From Acidobacteriota bacterium (GTDB lineage Bacteria > Acidobacteriota > Vicinamibacteria > Fen-336), in assembly GCA_003222275.1 (NCBI GenBank), contig QHVJ01000154.1, positions 1 through 53,362 of the forward strand: a stretch of DNA of 53,362 nucleotides. The letters are read 5' to 3'. The notes beneath the pieces were generated by a model. That model was not told the origin of the DNA and did no database searches. It worked only from the letters and a program-made list of their open reading frames with translations. Below are positions 42,149-50,565 of this stretch, one piece after another (the stretch's first letter is position 1; each line of letters starts with the position of its first letter). The translations under genes were made by a program, and so were the position numbers.

Positions 42149-42340
42149 TCAACGCAGAGGCCGCAGAGGACGCGCAGAGGACCTCAATAAGCAAGGGGGT
42201 GCTGCGTCGCACCCCCTTGAACCCCCGCTCGCTTCGCGGGAGTGAATCCCGCTTCGCTCGCAGCTGTGGTTTGTTACTCTTCCTTCCGTTCTCTGCGGCC
42301 TCTGCGTTTCTCTGCGGCCTCTGCGTGGAAAAGCAACCTA
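42149..42340. mobile_element. MITE-like composite: inverted ACGCAGAGGCCGCAGAG ends around hairpin repeat copy E
   Basis: The left end (42149-42182) carries AACGCAGAGGCCGCAGAG and a second GCAGAGG. The right end (42289-42335) has the same 17-base motif twice as its reverse complement. Inside are the GGGGGT...ACCCCC hairpin (42195-42215) and the GCGGGA-gtgaa-TCCCGC hairpin (42236-42252) with direct GCTTCGC flanks. No protein is encoded. It occupies the whole gap between tig and the zincin gene. Confidence 0.6.
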
Positions 42341-42826
42341 ACGGCAGCGGGCGGCGACGCGGATGGAGATCTCGGCGGACGACGGTGGGTTCTCCCCGAG
42401 GCCGAGCGTGTGGAGCGCCTCGTGGATCACGACGACCTCGGCCCACGTCGGATCGTCGCGGTAGGCCCGGGCGAAGCGGCGGCAGACCGAGACGCGCCGG
42501 CTGCCGGGCGTCGTGGTCGCGAGCACGTTCTCGTCGCCGCAGCGGCCGCCCTCGACGCCGTCCGCGAAGTAGAGGAGCGCGAGATACTCGGGACCGGCCA
42601 GGCCGTAGGCGTCGAGCTTCTCCTGCAGCGGTTGGCCGGCGGGGCCGGCGAAGTCGCCGAAGATCCCGGCGCACTCAGGCCGGGCCAGGCGCCGGGCCGC
42701 TCCCTCGCGCGCCAGGCGCACCCAGCTCGCGGCCGGCCCCGGCTCGATCATGAGCATCTTCGGGTCGACCGGCGCGCGCGCGCCCGCCTCGCTGACCCCG
42801 GCCAGGAGGCCCGCCCAGACCGCCAT
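42338..42826 (-). CDS. Secreted zinc metalloprotein with HExxH motif, 162 aa
   Basis: N-terminal hydrophobic signal (MAVWAGLLAGVSEAGARA). Near the C-terminus, VVIHEALHTLGLGENPPSSA contains HEALHTLGLGE, matching HExxHxxGxxE, so a zinc site with two histidines and a further ligand is likely. Four cysteines in the mature part may form disulfides (PECAG, RCGDE, SVCRRF, ARC). The ATG at 42826 has AAGGGG 8 bases upstream. The length is short for a protease; it may be a small zincin or a decayed one. Substrate unknown. Confidence 0.65.
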   Translation of the reverse strand: MAVWAGLLAGVSEAGARAPVDPKMLMIEPGPAASWVRLAREGAARRLARPECAGIFGDFAGPAGQPLQEKLDAYGLAGPEYLALLYFADGVEGGRCGDENVLATTTPGSRRVSVCRRFARAYRDDPTWAEVVVIHEALHTLGLGENPPSSAEISIRVAARCR

Positions 42827-42974
42827 CGCCACCACCCCTTGGATCCGCACATCCAGACGTACGACACACCGTCTTGGGGAGTCGTGGTGGAACCCTGAGG
42901 TTTTCGTGGACCGGCCTTGACGGTGTGCGTCGCCGGTGACACCGTCGAATGAATATTCACAGACGGAGGCCATC

Positions 42975-44545
42975 ATGCGCGCTCACACGCGATCCCGCAT
43001 CTTCCTGGCGGTTCTGGTCCTCGGCGGCATCGAATCGTCCGACACCGTGCCGCGGATGCCAGTGCTGGTGGACTGCGCGGCCGCAGGGCCGGCGGCGGTC
43101 TCGACGCCACCCAGATCAACGTGTTCATCGACGGCGTGAGCTACAAGAACGACGTCCTCGACGGTGGCGTCGTGGGCCAGGATTCCAGCCGCGGCTCACC
43201 CTTCCCGCAGAATTCGAAGGCGCGCAACCAGCCCAAGCCGTCCTACGACCGCTTCCAGCCGGGGCTCTCGGGCGGAGGGCCGATCATCAAGGACAAGTTC
43301 CTTGTGTTCGGTGCCTACGAGGAGAACCGCCAGAACCGCGATGCCCAGGTCTTCCTGGGCGGCACGCCGGCCCCCGCAAGCCTGAACCTGCAGCGGTACG
43401 TGGGTACCTTCCCATCCGAGTTCCGCGAGAAGCTGCTCTTCGGCAAGGCGACCTATCAGCCGAAGGCGGGCCAGACGATGGACGTCAGCTACAGCCTGCG
43501 GACCGAGTCCGACGTGCGTGGCTTCGGCAGCCAGACGAGCTTCGAGGCCGCGGAGAACGTCGAGAACCGCGTCGATTCGGTCCTCCGCCGCTGGCTGGTG
43601 CCCGGACGCGGCTGGCTCAACGAGTTCACCGCGACGTGGCAGCGGTCCCGGTGGAACCCGCAGCCGCTCAACCCCGATCTGGTGGGACTCGACTACCAGG
43701 GCGTGATCCGTGCCGGCGGTCGCGACACCACCCAGAACTTCATCCAGACCCGCTTCTCGCTGCGCGACGACTTCACGCGCCAGACGAGCTGGCACGGAAA
43801 CCACGCCTTCAAGGGCGGAGCGGTGGTGAGCTTCCTCGACTACAACATCACGAAGCTCCAGAACGGCAACCCTGTGTTCCGGTTCCGCTCGGCCGAGAAC
43901 TTCGCGTTTCCGTTCGAGGCGGGGTATGGCGTGGGAAACCCGGATCTCAGTGCTACGAACAGGGAGATCGGCTTCTTCGTCCAGGACGATTGGGCGGCCA
44001 CCTCGCGCCTCACCCTGAACCTCGGCCTGCGGTGGGATTACGAGACGGACATGCTCAACAACGACTACGTCACGCCGCCCGCGGTGCGGGCCTGGGCATC
44101 GCAGCTCGGCGTCGATCCCAACCGATACTTCACCGACGGCAGCCAGCGGCCACCCTTCTACGGCGCGTGGCAGCCACGGATCGGCGCGTCTTACGACACC
44201 ACCGGCGAGGGCAAGTACGTCATCTTCGGCGGCTTCGGCCGGTACTAAGACCGGATCTTCTACAACGCCGGGCTCGAGAGGTTCCGGCTGCAATGGGCCG
44301 CCCGGACCTTCCGCTTCTCCGCCGACGGCCGTCCCGACCCCAACGGCAACCCGACGATCGCGTGGAAGCCGGAGTACTTGAGCAAGGCGGCGCTCGACGG
44401 CTTCATCGCGGCCGGGGTGGCGCCGACGCCCGAGGTCTTCCTGATCGACAACGAGACCCGGCCCCCGATGTCGGACCAGTTCAACGCCGGAGTCCGCGCG
44501 GCGCTCGCCAAGTCGGTATTCGTCACCACGGGATCACGCTGCTGA
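42975..44545 (+). pseudogene. TonB-dependent receptor pseudogene
   Basis: An ATG with GGAGG opens a signal-like MRAHTRSRIFLAVLVLGG, but the following sequence jumps (and changes frame) straight to a plug-domain segment GGLDATQINVFIDGVSYKND. The regulatory-like N-terminal domain and most of the plug are gone. After PFPQNS another stretch is missing before LSGGGPIIKDKFLVFGAYEE. A stop codon TAA at 44246-44248 interrupts GRY-DRIFYNAG, one base away from the expected Tyr codon. The frame then runs to 44545, where the barrel is cut off. Intact relatives take up large substrates across the outer membrane. Confidence 0.85.
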
Positions 44546-44646
44546 GCGCGGAGAACCTGCGCACCGGCCGGGTGTGGGACTGGTTCATGCGCAACGAGGA
44601 GGTCCCGCGCGCGATGCGGGCGGCCGGGCTCGAGCGCGGCCCCTGA
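44521..44646 (+). pseudogene. C-terminal fragment of a glucoamylase-type protein
   Basis: In the frame that begins HHGITLLSAENLRTGRVWDW the sequence reads like the end of glucoamylase-like (PF10091-type) proteins, whose C-terminus has a Glu-Asn, Arg-Ser/Thr-Gly and Trp pattern followed by a short helix. Only about 40 codons remain. It abuts the cut end of the TonB receptor, so a deletion probably joined two genes. The family assignment is from memory. Confidence 0.45.
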
Positions 44647-44652
44647 CGACGC

Positions 44653-46062
44653 TCAAGTGGTCGTGATCTCGTGGTACTCGTCCTCGGTGTTGACGGCCCA
44701 GACGTCGAGCTTCTCCCCGAGGATGTTCCGCGCGGCGAGGAGCGCGGTGAGCATGGCGTGGTCCTGGTTGTTGTACTTGTGCAGGCCGTTGCGGCCGATC
44801 ATCTGCAGGTTCTCGATCCCCTCGAGATAGGCGCGCAGGGCGGCCAGGTGCTCCTTGTACTCCCAGTCGTAGACGGGGTATGCCTTGCGCTGGCGCACCA
44901 CGGCGGTGCCGATGATCTCGTCCGCCCGCGCGAAGCCGAGCGCGGCGACCTCGCGCCGTGCCAGCTCTTCGAGGGACGGGTCGGGAAGCGACCACAGCCC
45001 GTCGCCCTCGTTGCAGAAGTACTCCATGCCCAGGCAGGTCTGGGCGGGGTCGGGCACCATGGCTGCGCTCCAGTTGCGGTAGTTCTGCACCCGGGCCACG
45101 TTCACGTCGGGAGTGTGGACGTAGATCCAGTTGTCGGGGAACACGTCGGCGCGCCGGATCATGACCGCCACCGTGATGAAGTCGCGGTACTGGAGCGCGC
45201 GCGCATGCTCCTGGACCTCGGGCGGCGCCGGCGGATCCAGGGCGAGCACCAGCTCCTGCAGCGGCATGCTGGCCATGAAGTCCGTCCCCGTATGCTCCTC
45301 TTCCTTCCCGCCGTGGCGGGCGACGATCGCCCGCACCCGTCCTCCATCGCGGCGGACGCGGACCACGTCCCGGCCGGTGAGCACGTCCTGGCCTCCCGCG
45401 CGCAGACGGCCGGCCATCGCCTCCCACAGCATGCCCGGCCCGCGCGCGGGGTAGTCGAACTCCTCGATGAGGCTGCGCGGCCGATCCCGTCCGGGCACGA
45501 GCGCGTTGCGCACCGCGCCCCCGAGGGTGAGGCTCTTGATCCGCTGCGCCGCCCAGTCCGAGCGGATCTCCGTGCACTTCCGGCCCCAGACCTTCTCGGT
45601 GTACGTCTTGAAGAACATCAAGAACAGCCGGCGGCCGAAGCGGTTGGACATCCAGCTTTCGAGGGTACCGTCTTCATTCATGGGGAAGAGCTTCTTGCGC
45701 ACGTAGCTCAGCGCCACCCACGCGCTCTCGAAGAGGCCCATGCGCCACAGCGCCTCCAGCGGCTTCAAGGGGTAGTGGAAGAAGCGCCCGCGGTAGAGGA
45801 TGCGCGAGAGGCGCCGCACCCGCAGGAAGCGGTCGTCCAGCACCTCCTGCCAGATCTGGCGCACCTCGGGGATCTTGGTGAAGAAGCGGTGGCCGCCGAT
45901 GTCGAAGAGGAACCCTCCGTGCTCCACGGTGCGGGCGTGGCCGCCGACCTGCGCTTCCTTCTCGAGGACCACGCTGGGGACGCGGGCCTTCATGAGCGCG
46001 TAGGCGCCGGTGAGCCCCGCCGGGCCCCCGCCGACGATCACGACCCGGCGCGCTTCGGCCAC
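44653..46062 (-). CDS. FAD-dependent oxidoreductase / UDP-galactopyranose-mutase-like protein
   Basis: N-terminal dinucleotide-binding motif VVIVGGGPAGLTGAYAL and LEKEAQVGGHARTVEHGGFL, followed by FDIGGHRFFTKIPEV, place it in the flavin amine oxidase / protoporphyrinogen oxidase / UDP-galactopyranose mutase group. The C-terminal MIGRNGLHKYNNQDHAML is the FAD-proximal motif of this subgroup. Such proteins often sit near sugar or lipid genes, but the neighbours here are a pseudogene and a tRNA, so the substrate is undetermined. Length 469, intact. Confidence 0.8.
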   Translation of the reverse strand: MAEARRVVIVGGGPAGLTGAYALMKARVPSVVLEKEAQVGGHARTVEHGGFLFDIGGHRFFTKIPEVRQIWQEVLDDRFLRVRRLSRILYRGRFFHYPLKPLEALWRMGLFESAWVALSYVRKKLFPMNEDGTLESWMSNRFGRRLFLMFFKTYTEKVWGRKCTEIRSDWAAQRIKSLTLGGAVRNALVPGRDRPRSLIEEFDYPARGPGMLWEAMAGRLRAGGQDVLTGRDVVRVRRDGGRVRAIVARHGGKEEEHTGTDFMASMPLQELVLALDPPAPPEVQEHARALQYRDFITVAVMIRRADVFPDNWIYVHTPDVNVARVQNYRNWSAAMVPDPAQTCLGMEYFCNEGDGLWSLPDPSLEELARREVAALGFARADEIIGTAVVRQRKAYPVYDWEYKEHLAALRAYLEGIENLQMIGRNGLHKYNNQDHAMLTALLAARNILGEKLDVWAVNTEDEYHEITTT

Positions 46063-46116
46063 GGGCTAGAGAAAAGGCGGATAATGACGGGCGGCTCAGG
46101 GTTGCGGTCGCACATG

Positions 46117-46202
46117 GCGGAAGTGGCGGAACGGCATACGCACACGGCTTAGAACCGTGTACCCGAAAGGGTGTGGGGGTTCGAATCCCCCCTTCCGCAC
46201 CA
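46117..46202 (+). tRNA. tRNA-Leu (anticodon UAG)
   Basis: A complete cloverleaf: acceptor GCGGAAG/CTTCCGC, D arm GCG...CGC, anticodon stem CACGG/CCGTG with loop CTTAGAA (anticodon TAG), a class II variable arm ACCCGAAAGGGT, T arm GGGGG-TTCGAAT-CCCCC, discriminator A and an encoded CCA. It reads CUA codons. A -10-like GATAAT lies about 33 bases upstream and a terminator directly downstream. Confidence 0.97.
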
Positions 46203-46208
46203 ATCGTC

Positions 46209-46237
46209 AAAAGGCCCCGGAAACAGGGCCCCTTTTT
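46209..46237 (+). terminator. Rho-independent terminator of tRNA-Leu
   Basis: A GC-rich hairpin (AAAAGGCCC...GGGCCCC) ending in a run of five T, six bases after the tRNA. Confidence 0.8.
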
Positions 46238-46454
46238 CCAGGACCGCGCGAAAAGCTATCGGATGGCTAACGCGGATCAGCGATCGGCACGTTCCATTCG
46301 GTCTACCCCCGCTTCTCATTGTGTAGGCCAGACTAATTCGACGCTCGCCGCGTGGCGGAGTTGCGCCGGTGAGTGCCTGAGTGCACGAATTTGGGCATGC
46401 TCGCTGGCTGGATCGTGAAACCGTGCTTGACCGCTCCGGCGGCAAAGCCGGCCG

Positions 46455-46631
46455 TCACCGCGGGCCTGAGGTCAGCAGCGCGGCGAGGGCAAGCTGAGCG
46501 GCGACGTTGATCCAATCCGGTTTCCACTGTGCCCTGTGGGCAGTGACAAGTAGCACGACTTCCGCCAGTACGAACGCCGGCACTGCCCAGCGTAACCATG
46601 TCGGCCAGTTCGCGGGAGCGTCGTCACTCAT
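46455..46631 (-). CDS. Possible small membrane protein, 58 aa
   Basis: Starts MSDDAPANWPTWLRW, then one or two hydrophobic helices (AVPAFVLAEVVLLVTA and NVAAQLALAALLTSG) separated by a short basic loop. There is no strong ribosome site and the family is not known. It lies in the otherwise gene-poor stretch 46240-46850 between the tRNA and the HNH pseudogene. Reported because the amphipathic pattern is protein-like; it could be chance. Confidence 0.35.
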   Translation of the reverse strand: MSDDAPANWPTWLRWAVPAFVLAEVVLLVTAHRAQWKPDWINVAAQLALAALLTSGPR

Positions 46632-46853
46632 GCCGGAGATACTACTCGCGCGACCCTGTCGTGTCGTCACCGAGGCTACGTGCTCACGCGGCCAGCGGTC
46701 GGAGATTCGCTGGTGCTCCCCACCAAATCTTTTTCGCGGTGTGAATAGTTTCGGACCCGGGTTTCAGAGGTGCGGGCTGGATTTGCACAGGAGGCTCTCT
46801 TCACGACGGCTGTCTGGACTTCCCCTCGGCTCTCCAAGCCCCATCTGAGATGT

Positions 46854-47829
46854 AGCCCTCGCGGCGCGCTGAACGGTCTGCCTGGCGGCCCCGCCCGGCC
46901 GTCTACGCCGCCCAAGGCTACGGTTCCCTCTTCCGTTATTGCACTCAGGCTCTCCGGCTGTCTGAAGACGCCGCCTGCAACCGCATCGAGGCCGCCCGGG
47001 CCTGCCGGCGCTTCCCGGTGATCCTTGATCTCCTCACCTCGGGAGAAATGAGCCTCACCTCCGTGCGCCTGCTGGGGCGGCACCTCACGCCGGAGAACCA
47101 CCAAGCCGTCCTCGTCAAGGCCAAGGGTGGCAGCCGCCAACAGATCGAAGCCCTGGTGGCCGAGCTGGCGCCGCAGCCTGACGTCCCCGGCTCCGTGCGC
47201 AAGCTCCCCATCCTCACGGCGATGCCCTTCGCTTCGGCTCCGCTGGCCGAGGCAACGCCGAACCTATCCTCCGAACCGACCGCCGCGATCACCTTCTCGC
47301 CCGCAGCCTTCGTTCCAACGCCTCGTCCGATCGTCAGGGCCACAGCGCCGGAGCGCTACAGGGTGCAGTTCACCATCGGGGCGGAGACCCACGAGAAGCT
47401 TCGGCGCCTTCAGGCGCTTCTCCGCCGCGAGATTCCGGATGGTGATCCCGGGGCCATTTTTGACCGCGCCCTTACCCTGCTCCTTGAAAAGGTCGAGAAG
47501 ACTAAACTTGGGGCCGCTGCGAGGCCGTGGCCATGTCCGCCTATCCGTCCCAAGACGGATAACTCAGCCCGCTCGCGTGACCTCCCGCGGGCGGTCAAGC
47601 GCGCGTCCTGGCGGCGCGACGGCGGCCAGTGCGCCTTCGTTTCTCCGACCGGACGGAGATGTCCGGAGCGGACCTTCTTGGAATTCCACCATGTTCGGCC
47701 CTATGCGAAACGGGGGCCGGCCACAGTCGAGACATTTCCCTTCGCTGTTGGCGCCACAATCAATACGAGGCGGAGCTGATCTTCGGACCTCACCGGCAAG
47801 ACGCGAATGAGAAACGGGGCGATGGATGA
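46854..47829 (+). pseudogene. HNH endonuclease pseudogene
   Basis: The frame opens after a stop at 46853 and reads YGSLFRYCTQALRLSEDAAC, RIEAARACRRFPVILDLL, RLLGRHLTPENHQ and ALVAELAPQPDVPGSVRKLP, a well-known multi-copy HNH family of soil bacteria. Its HNH part DGGQCAFVSPTGRRC and FLEFHHVRPYA is present. At about 47731-47733 one base is lost: the expected continuation SLRCWRHNQYEAELIFG is found in another frame and runs to 47829. The N-terminal start is also missing. The gene is therefore dead in at least two ways. Confidence 0.8.
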
Positions 47830-47967
47830 GACGGCTTGTTCAAGCTGCGACCCAGTGAGACGATACGGCGCGAATCCGTGGGTTTTTCGAATGATTCTCC
47901 GAAGCGGGACATAGCGGCGGTGACGGTGGCCCAAGCTTGTCGGGAGGGGCACACGGCGGCAAATTCC

Positions 47968-48792
47968 TTGGTGGTGGCGATCCAGGGGGAGCGGGGCGCC
48001 TTCAGCCACGAGGCGGCCCTCGACCTGCTCGGGCCGCAGACGCAGGTCATGCCCCGGCCGAGCTTCGATGCGCTGTTCGATGCGGTGAAGGAGGGCGCGG
48101 CCGATCGCGCCCTCGTCCCCATCGAGAACTCGCTGGCCGGCTCGATCCACGAGAACTACGACCGGCTGCGCTCACGTCCATTCCACATCGTGGCCGAGAC
48201 GCAGCTCCGGATCCGGCATTGCCTGATCGCGCGGCCGGGGGCGGTGCTGGAGGGCATCCGGCAGGTCGCTTCGCATCCGGTGGCGCTCGCGCAGTGCCGG
48301 GAGTTCTTTGCCCGCCGCCCGCACCTCGAAGCGGTGGCGGCCTACGACACCGCCGGCAGCGTGATGGACCTGTTGCGCGACGGGGCCGTGACCCGCGCCG
48401 CCATCGCCTCGCGCCTGGCCGCCGAGACGTACGGGGGCCAGATCCTCCTCGAGGAGATCGAAGACGACCCGCAGAACTACACGCGGTTCCTCCTCCTGGC
48501 CCGCGAGCCCTGTCCGCCTCCGGGCGCCGGCGCCAAGACCACGGTCGTCTTCACGCTGCAGAACGCGCCCGGCGCCCTGCACCGCGCCCTCGGCGCGTTC
48601 GCGGCGCGGGGCCTCGACCTGGCCAAGATCGAGTCGCGCCCGCTGCGCGGCCGTCCCTGGGAATACGTCTTCTACCTCGACGTGCTGGGCGATCCCGCGG
48701 GCGAGCTGGCCGTGGCGCTCGAGGAGCTGCGAGCGCTTTCGGGCGAGTTCCGCGTTTTGGGCTCCTACCCGCGGCGCGGCGATTCCGCCTAG
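47968..48792 (+). CDS. pheA: Prephenate dehydratase
   Basis: Converts prephenate to phenylpyruvate in phenylalanine synthesis. The catalytic domain (about residues 1-185) begins VAIQGERGAFSHEAAL and contains ENSLAGSIHENYD and the DDPQNYTRFLLL threonine motif. An ACT domain follows (about 195-270) with KIESRPLRGRPWEYVFYLD, which binds phenylalanine for feedback inhibition. No chorismate mutase domain is attached. The start is uncertain: TTG at 47968 or GTG at 47971 or 47974 lie at the conserved N-terminus; the frame is open upstream to 47836. A CGCAGAGG repeat follows the stop. Confidence 0.92.
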   Translation: MVVAIQGERGAFSHEAALDLLGPQTQVMPRPSFDALFDAVKEGAADRALVPIENSLAGSIHENYDRLRSRPFHIVAETQLRIRHCLIARPGAVLEGIRQVASHPVALAQCREFFARRPHLEAVAAYDTAGSVMDLLRDGAVTRAAIASRLAAETYGGQILLEEIEDDPQNYTRFLLLAREPCPPPGAGAKTTVVFTLQNAPGALHRALGAFAARGLDLAKIESRPLRGRPWEYVFYLDVLGDPAGELAVALEELRALSGEFRVLGSYPRRGDSA

Positions 48793-48796
48793 GGTT

Positions 48797-48846
48797 GCCC
48801 TTCAGCGCAGAGGCCGCCGAGGACACGCAGAGGCCGCAGAGGAGCA
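48797..48846 (+). repeat. CGCAGAGG repeat, downstream of pheA
   Basis: Two head-to-tail units GCGCAGAGGCCGCCGAGGA and ACGCAGAGGCCGCAGAGGA, the same motif that forms the ends of the composite at 42149-42340. It fills the gap between the pheA stop and the convergent gene at 48854. Confidence 0.65.
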
Positions 48847-48853
48847 AAACGGA

Positions 48854-49864
48854 TCAACGAATATGGAACTTCGTCTTTATCACGCGACCGGCCTTGCGGC
48901 GTGACTTGTACCAGGCCGACACGTCGTTCATCGGCACCCAGCGCCGCTCTTCCTTGCGGTAGTGCCAGTCCTTCTCCACCTGGTAGAAGACCTGCAGCCC
49001 CCGGCCCTCGAGGATGTTGGTGATCTCGTTGTCGTGGTGGTTCAGCTCGTCGTAGTCCGTGATCGCCCGTTGGCCCATCTCTGAATAGAGAAGGTTCAGC
49101 TCCTGCAGGAGCCCGTCCCGGACGGGGTCGAGGTCCTTCACGTCGAGGCCGAGGGCGCGTGCCTCGCGGCTCGTGATCGGGTATTGGTGCGCCGGATACG
49201 ACGAGTTGAGCCGCCGGGAGATGCGCTCGATCTTCTTCGCATCCCTCATGTGGTAGCCGAGGATCTCGCGGCACAGCATGAGGGACAGGCTGCTCGCCCG
49301 GTCGAGGGCGCCGATGACCAGGGGATGGAGATATTTGTACAGCTCCTGATAAGGGTTCACGCCCGTGCCCCGGCCGGTCTCCTTCCACAGCCGGATGACC
49401 CGCTCCACCTCGTCGTGGCTCACGGCCACGAGGTTGTTGGTATGGTCGAGGGGAGAGAGATCGTGCTCGAGCGACGTGTCGACCGCGGTGAGGAACGACA
49501 GCGGCCCCATCTGGATGGTGTCGGCGCCGAGAGCGAGCATGGTGGCGGCGGAGGCGCAGTTGAGGGGAGCGAGCACCGTGACGCGCTTCGCGTAGCGCCG
49601 CATGAGATGGACGAGCCGGAGCGAGGCCATGCCGCTGCCTCCGTCCGACTTCACGAACAGCGTGAGCTGCTTCTGCGGGCCGAGCGACTCCAGCAGCTCG
49701 TGCAGGGCCATCACGTCGTTGTCGCAGACCGAGCCGCTGGTGGACGTCCAGTAGGTCAGGAAAGCGCCCTCGACGTTGCGTTGGATGCGAGCGATGACCC
49801 TCTGCGTGGCGTCGAAGAGCAGGGGCGGCGTCTTGATGCGGACCCGGCGCCGGGCCTTGGGCAT
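48854..49864 (-). CDS. Clp/crotonase-fold serine proteinase-like protein (SDH proteinase type)
   Basis: A 336-residue protein whose central part reads KSDGGSGMASLRLVHLMRRY then VLAPLNCASAATMLALGADT and MGPLSFLTAVD, the Clp/crotonase fold of the SDH-proteinase/SppA-like group. The serine in CASAATM would be the nucleophile. The tail HYRKEERRWVPMNDVSAWYK is helical and basic. There is no signal peptide, so it is cytoplasmic. ATG at 49864 is the only good start. Last gene of a three-gene set with SRAP. Substrate unknown. Confidence 0.75.
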   Translation of the reverse strand: MPKARRRVRIKTPPLLFDATQRVIARIQRNVEGAFLTYWTSTSGSVCDNDVMALHELLESLGPQKQLTLFVKSDGGSGMASLRLVHLMRRYAKRVTVLAPLNCASAATMLALGADTIQMGPLSFLTAVDTSLEHDLSPLDHTNNLVAVSHDEVERVIRLWKETGRGTGVNPYQELYKYLHPLVIGALDRASSLSLMLCREILGYHMRDAKKIERISRRLNSSYPAHQYPITSREARALGLDVKDLDPVRDGLLQELNLLYSEMGQRAITDYDELNHHDNEITNILEGRGLQVFYQVEKDWHYRKEERRWVPMNDVSAWYKSRRKAGRVIKTKFHIR

Positions 49865-49882
49865 GGCGGGCACTCTATACCA

Positions 49883-50545
49883 TCACGCCGGATCGAGGCA
49901 GGCTACGCCTTCGTTCTGCGCGTTGTTCACCGTCGGCCCCACCGCGCGCGCCGCGAGCAGCTCCGCGGGATAGGGCTTGAGCAGGCCGGTGAGCGTCTCG
50001 GGCGCGGTGCCTTCCGGCGCGAGCCAGCGGTCGTAGTCCGCGGGATCGACGATGACGGGCATCCGGTCGTGGATGGGACGCAGAAGCTCGTTGGGCTCGG
50101 TGGTGAGGATCACCGCCGACGCGGGCGCTCCGGCTGGTGCCGCAGGCTCCCAGACTCCGGCGAAGGCGAGCGGCCGGCCGTCCTTTCGAGCGATGTGGAA
50201 CGCCTGGCGCCGCCCGGAGCCGGGGGCCCACTCGTAGAACCCGCCGGCGGGCACGAGGCAGCGCCGGCGGCGGAAGGCGTCGCGGAAGGCCGGCCGCGTG
50301 GCCAGGGACTCCGACCGCGCGTTGATCACGGGGCCGCATCTTCGTGATCCTTCGCCCGGGGGCAAGGTCACGCCCCAGCGGAGGAGGTCGAGCTGCCGGG
50401 GCCCGCCCGGCGCCAATCGGCGCACGACCGCCATGGGCTGGGTGGGAGCGATGTTGTAGCGAGCCTCGAGAACGGGGACGTCGTCCAGGCCGAACGCTTC
50501 GGCGATGAGGTCAGGAGGAAGGGTCAGCGTGAACCGGCCGCACAC
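49883..50545 (-). CDS. SRAP (HMCES/YedK) abasic-site protein
   Basis: Crosslinks to abasic sites in single-stranded DNA to protect them. After removal of Met, Cys2 of MCGRF is the nucleophile; NIAPTQP, NARSES, GFYEW (catalytic Glu) and HDRMPV (catalytic His) are all in place. The length of 220 is typical of YedK. It begins 20 bases after the upstream unknown gene and ends 18 bases before the Clp-like proteinase gene, an arrangement that suggests a shared transcript. Confidence 0.95.
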   Translation of the reverse strand: MCGRFTLTLPPDLIAEAFGLDDVPVLEARYNIAPTQPMAVVRRLAPGGPRQLDLLRWGVTLPPGEGSRRCGPVINARSESLATRPAFRDAFRRRRCLVPAGGFYEWAPGSGRRQAFHIARKDGRPLAFAGVWEPAAPAGAPASAVILTTEPNELLRPIHDRMPVIVDPADYDRWLAPEGTAPETLTGLLKPYPAELLAARAVGPTVNNAQNEGVACLDPA

Positions 50546-50565
50546 CTTCCCATTCTAGACGGCTC

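Noticed and set aside
46240..46450. Possible gene on either strand downstream of tRNA-Leu
   Set aside because: Only short frames of unlikely composition; no motif, ribosome site or promoter.
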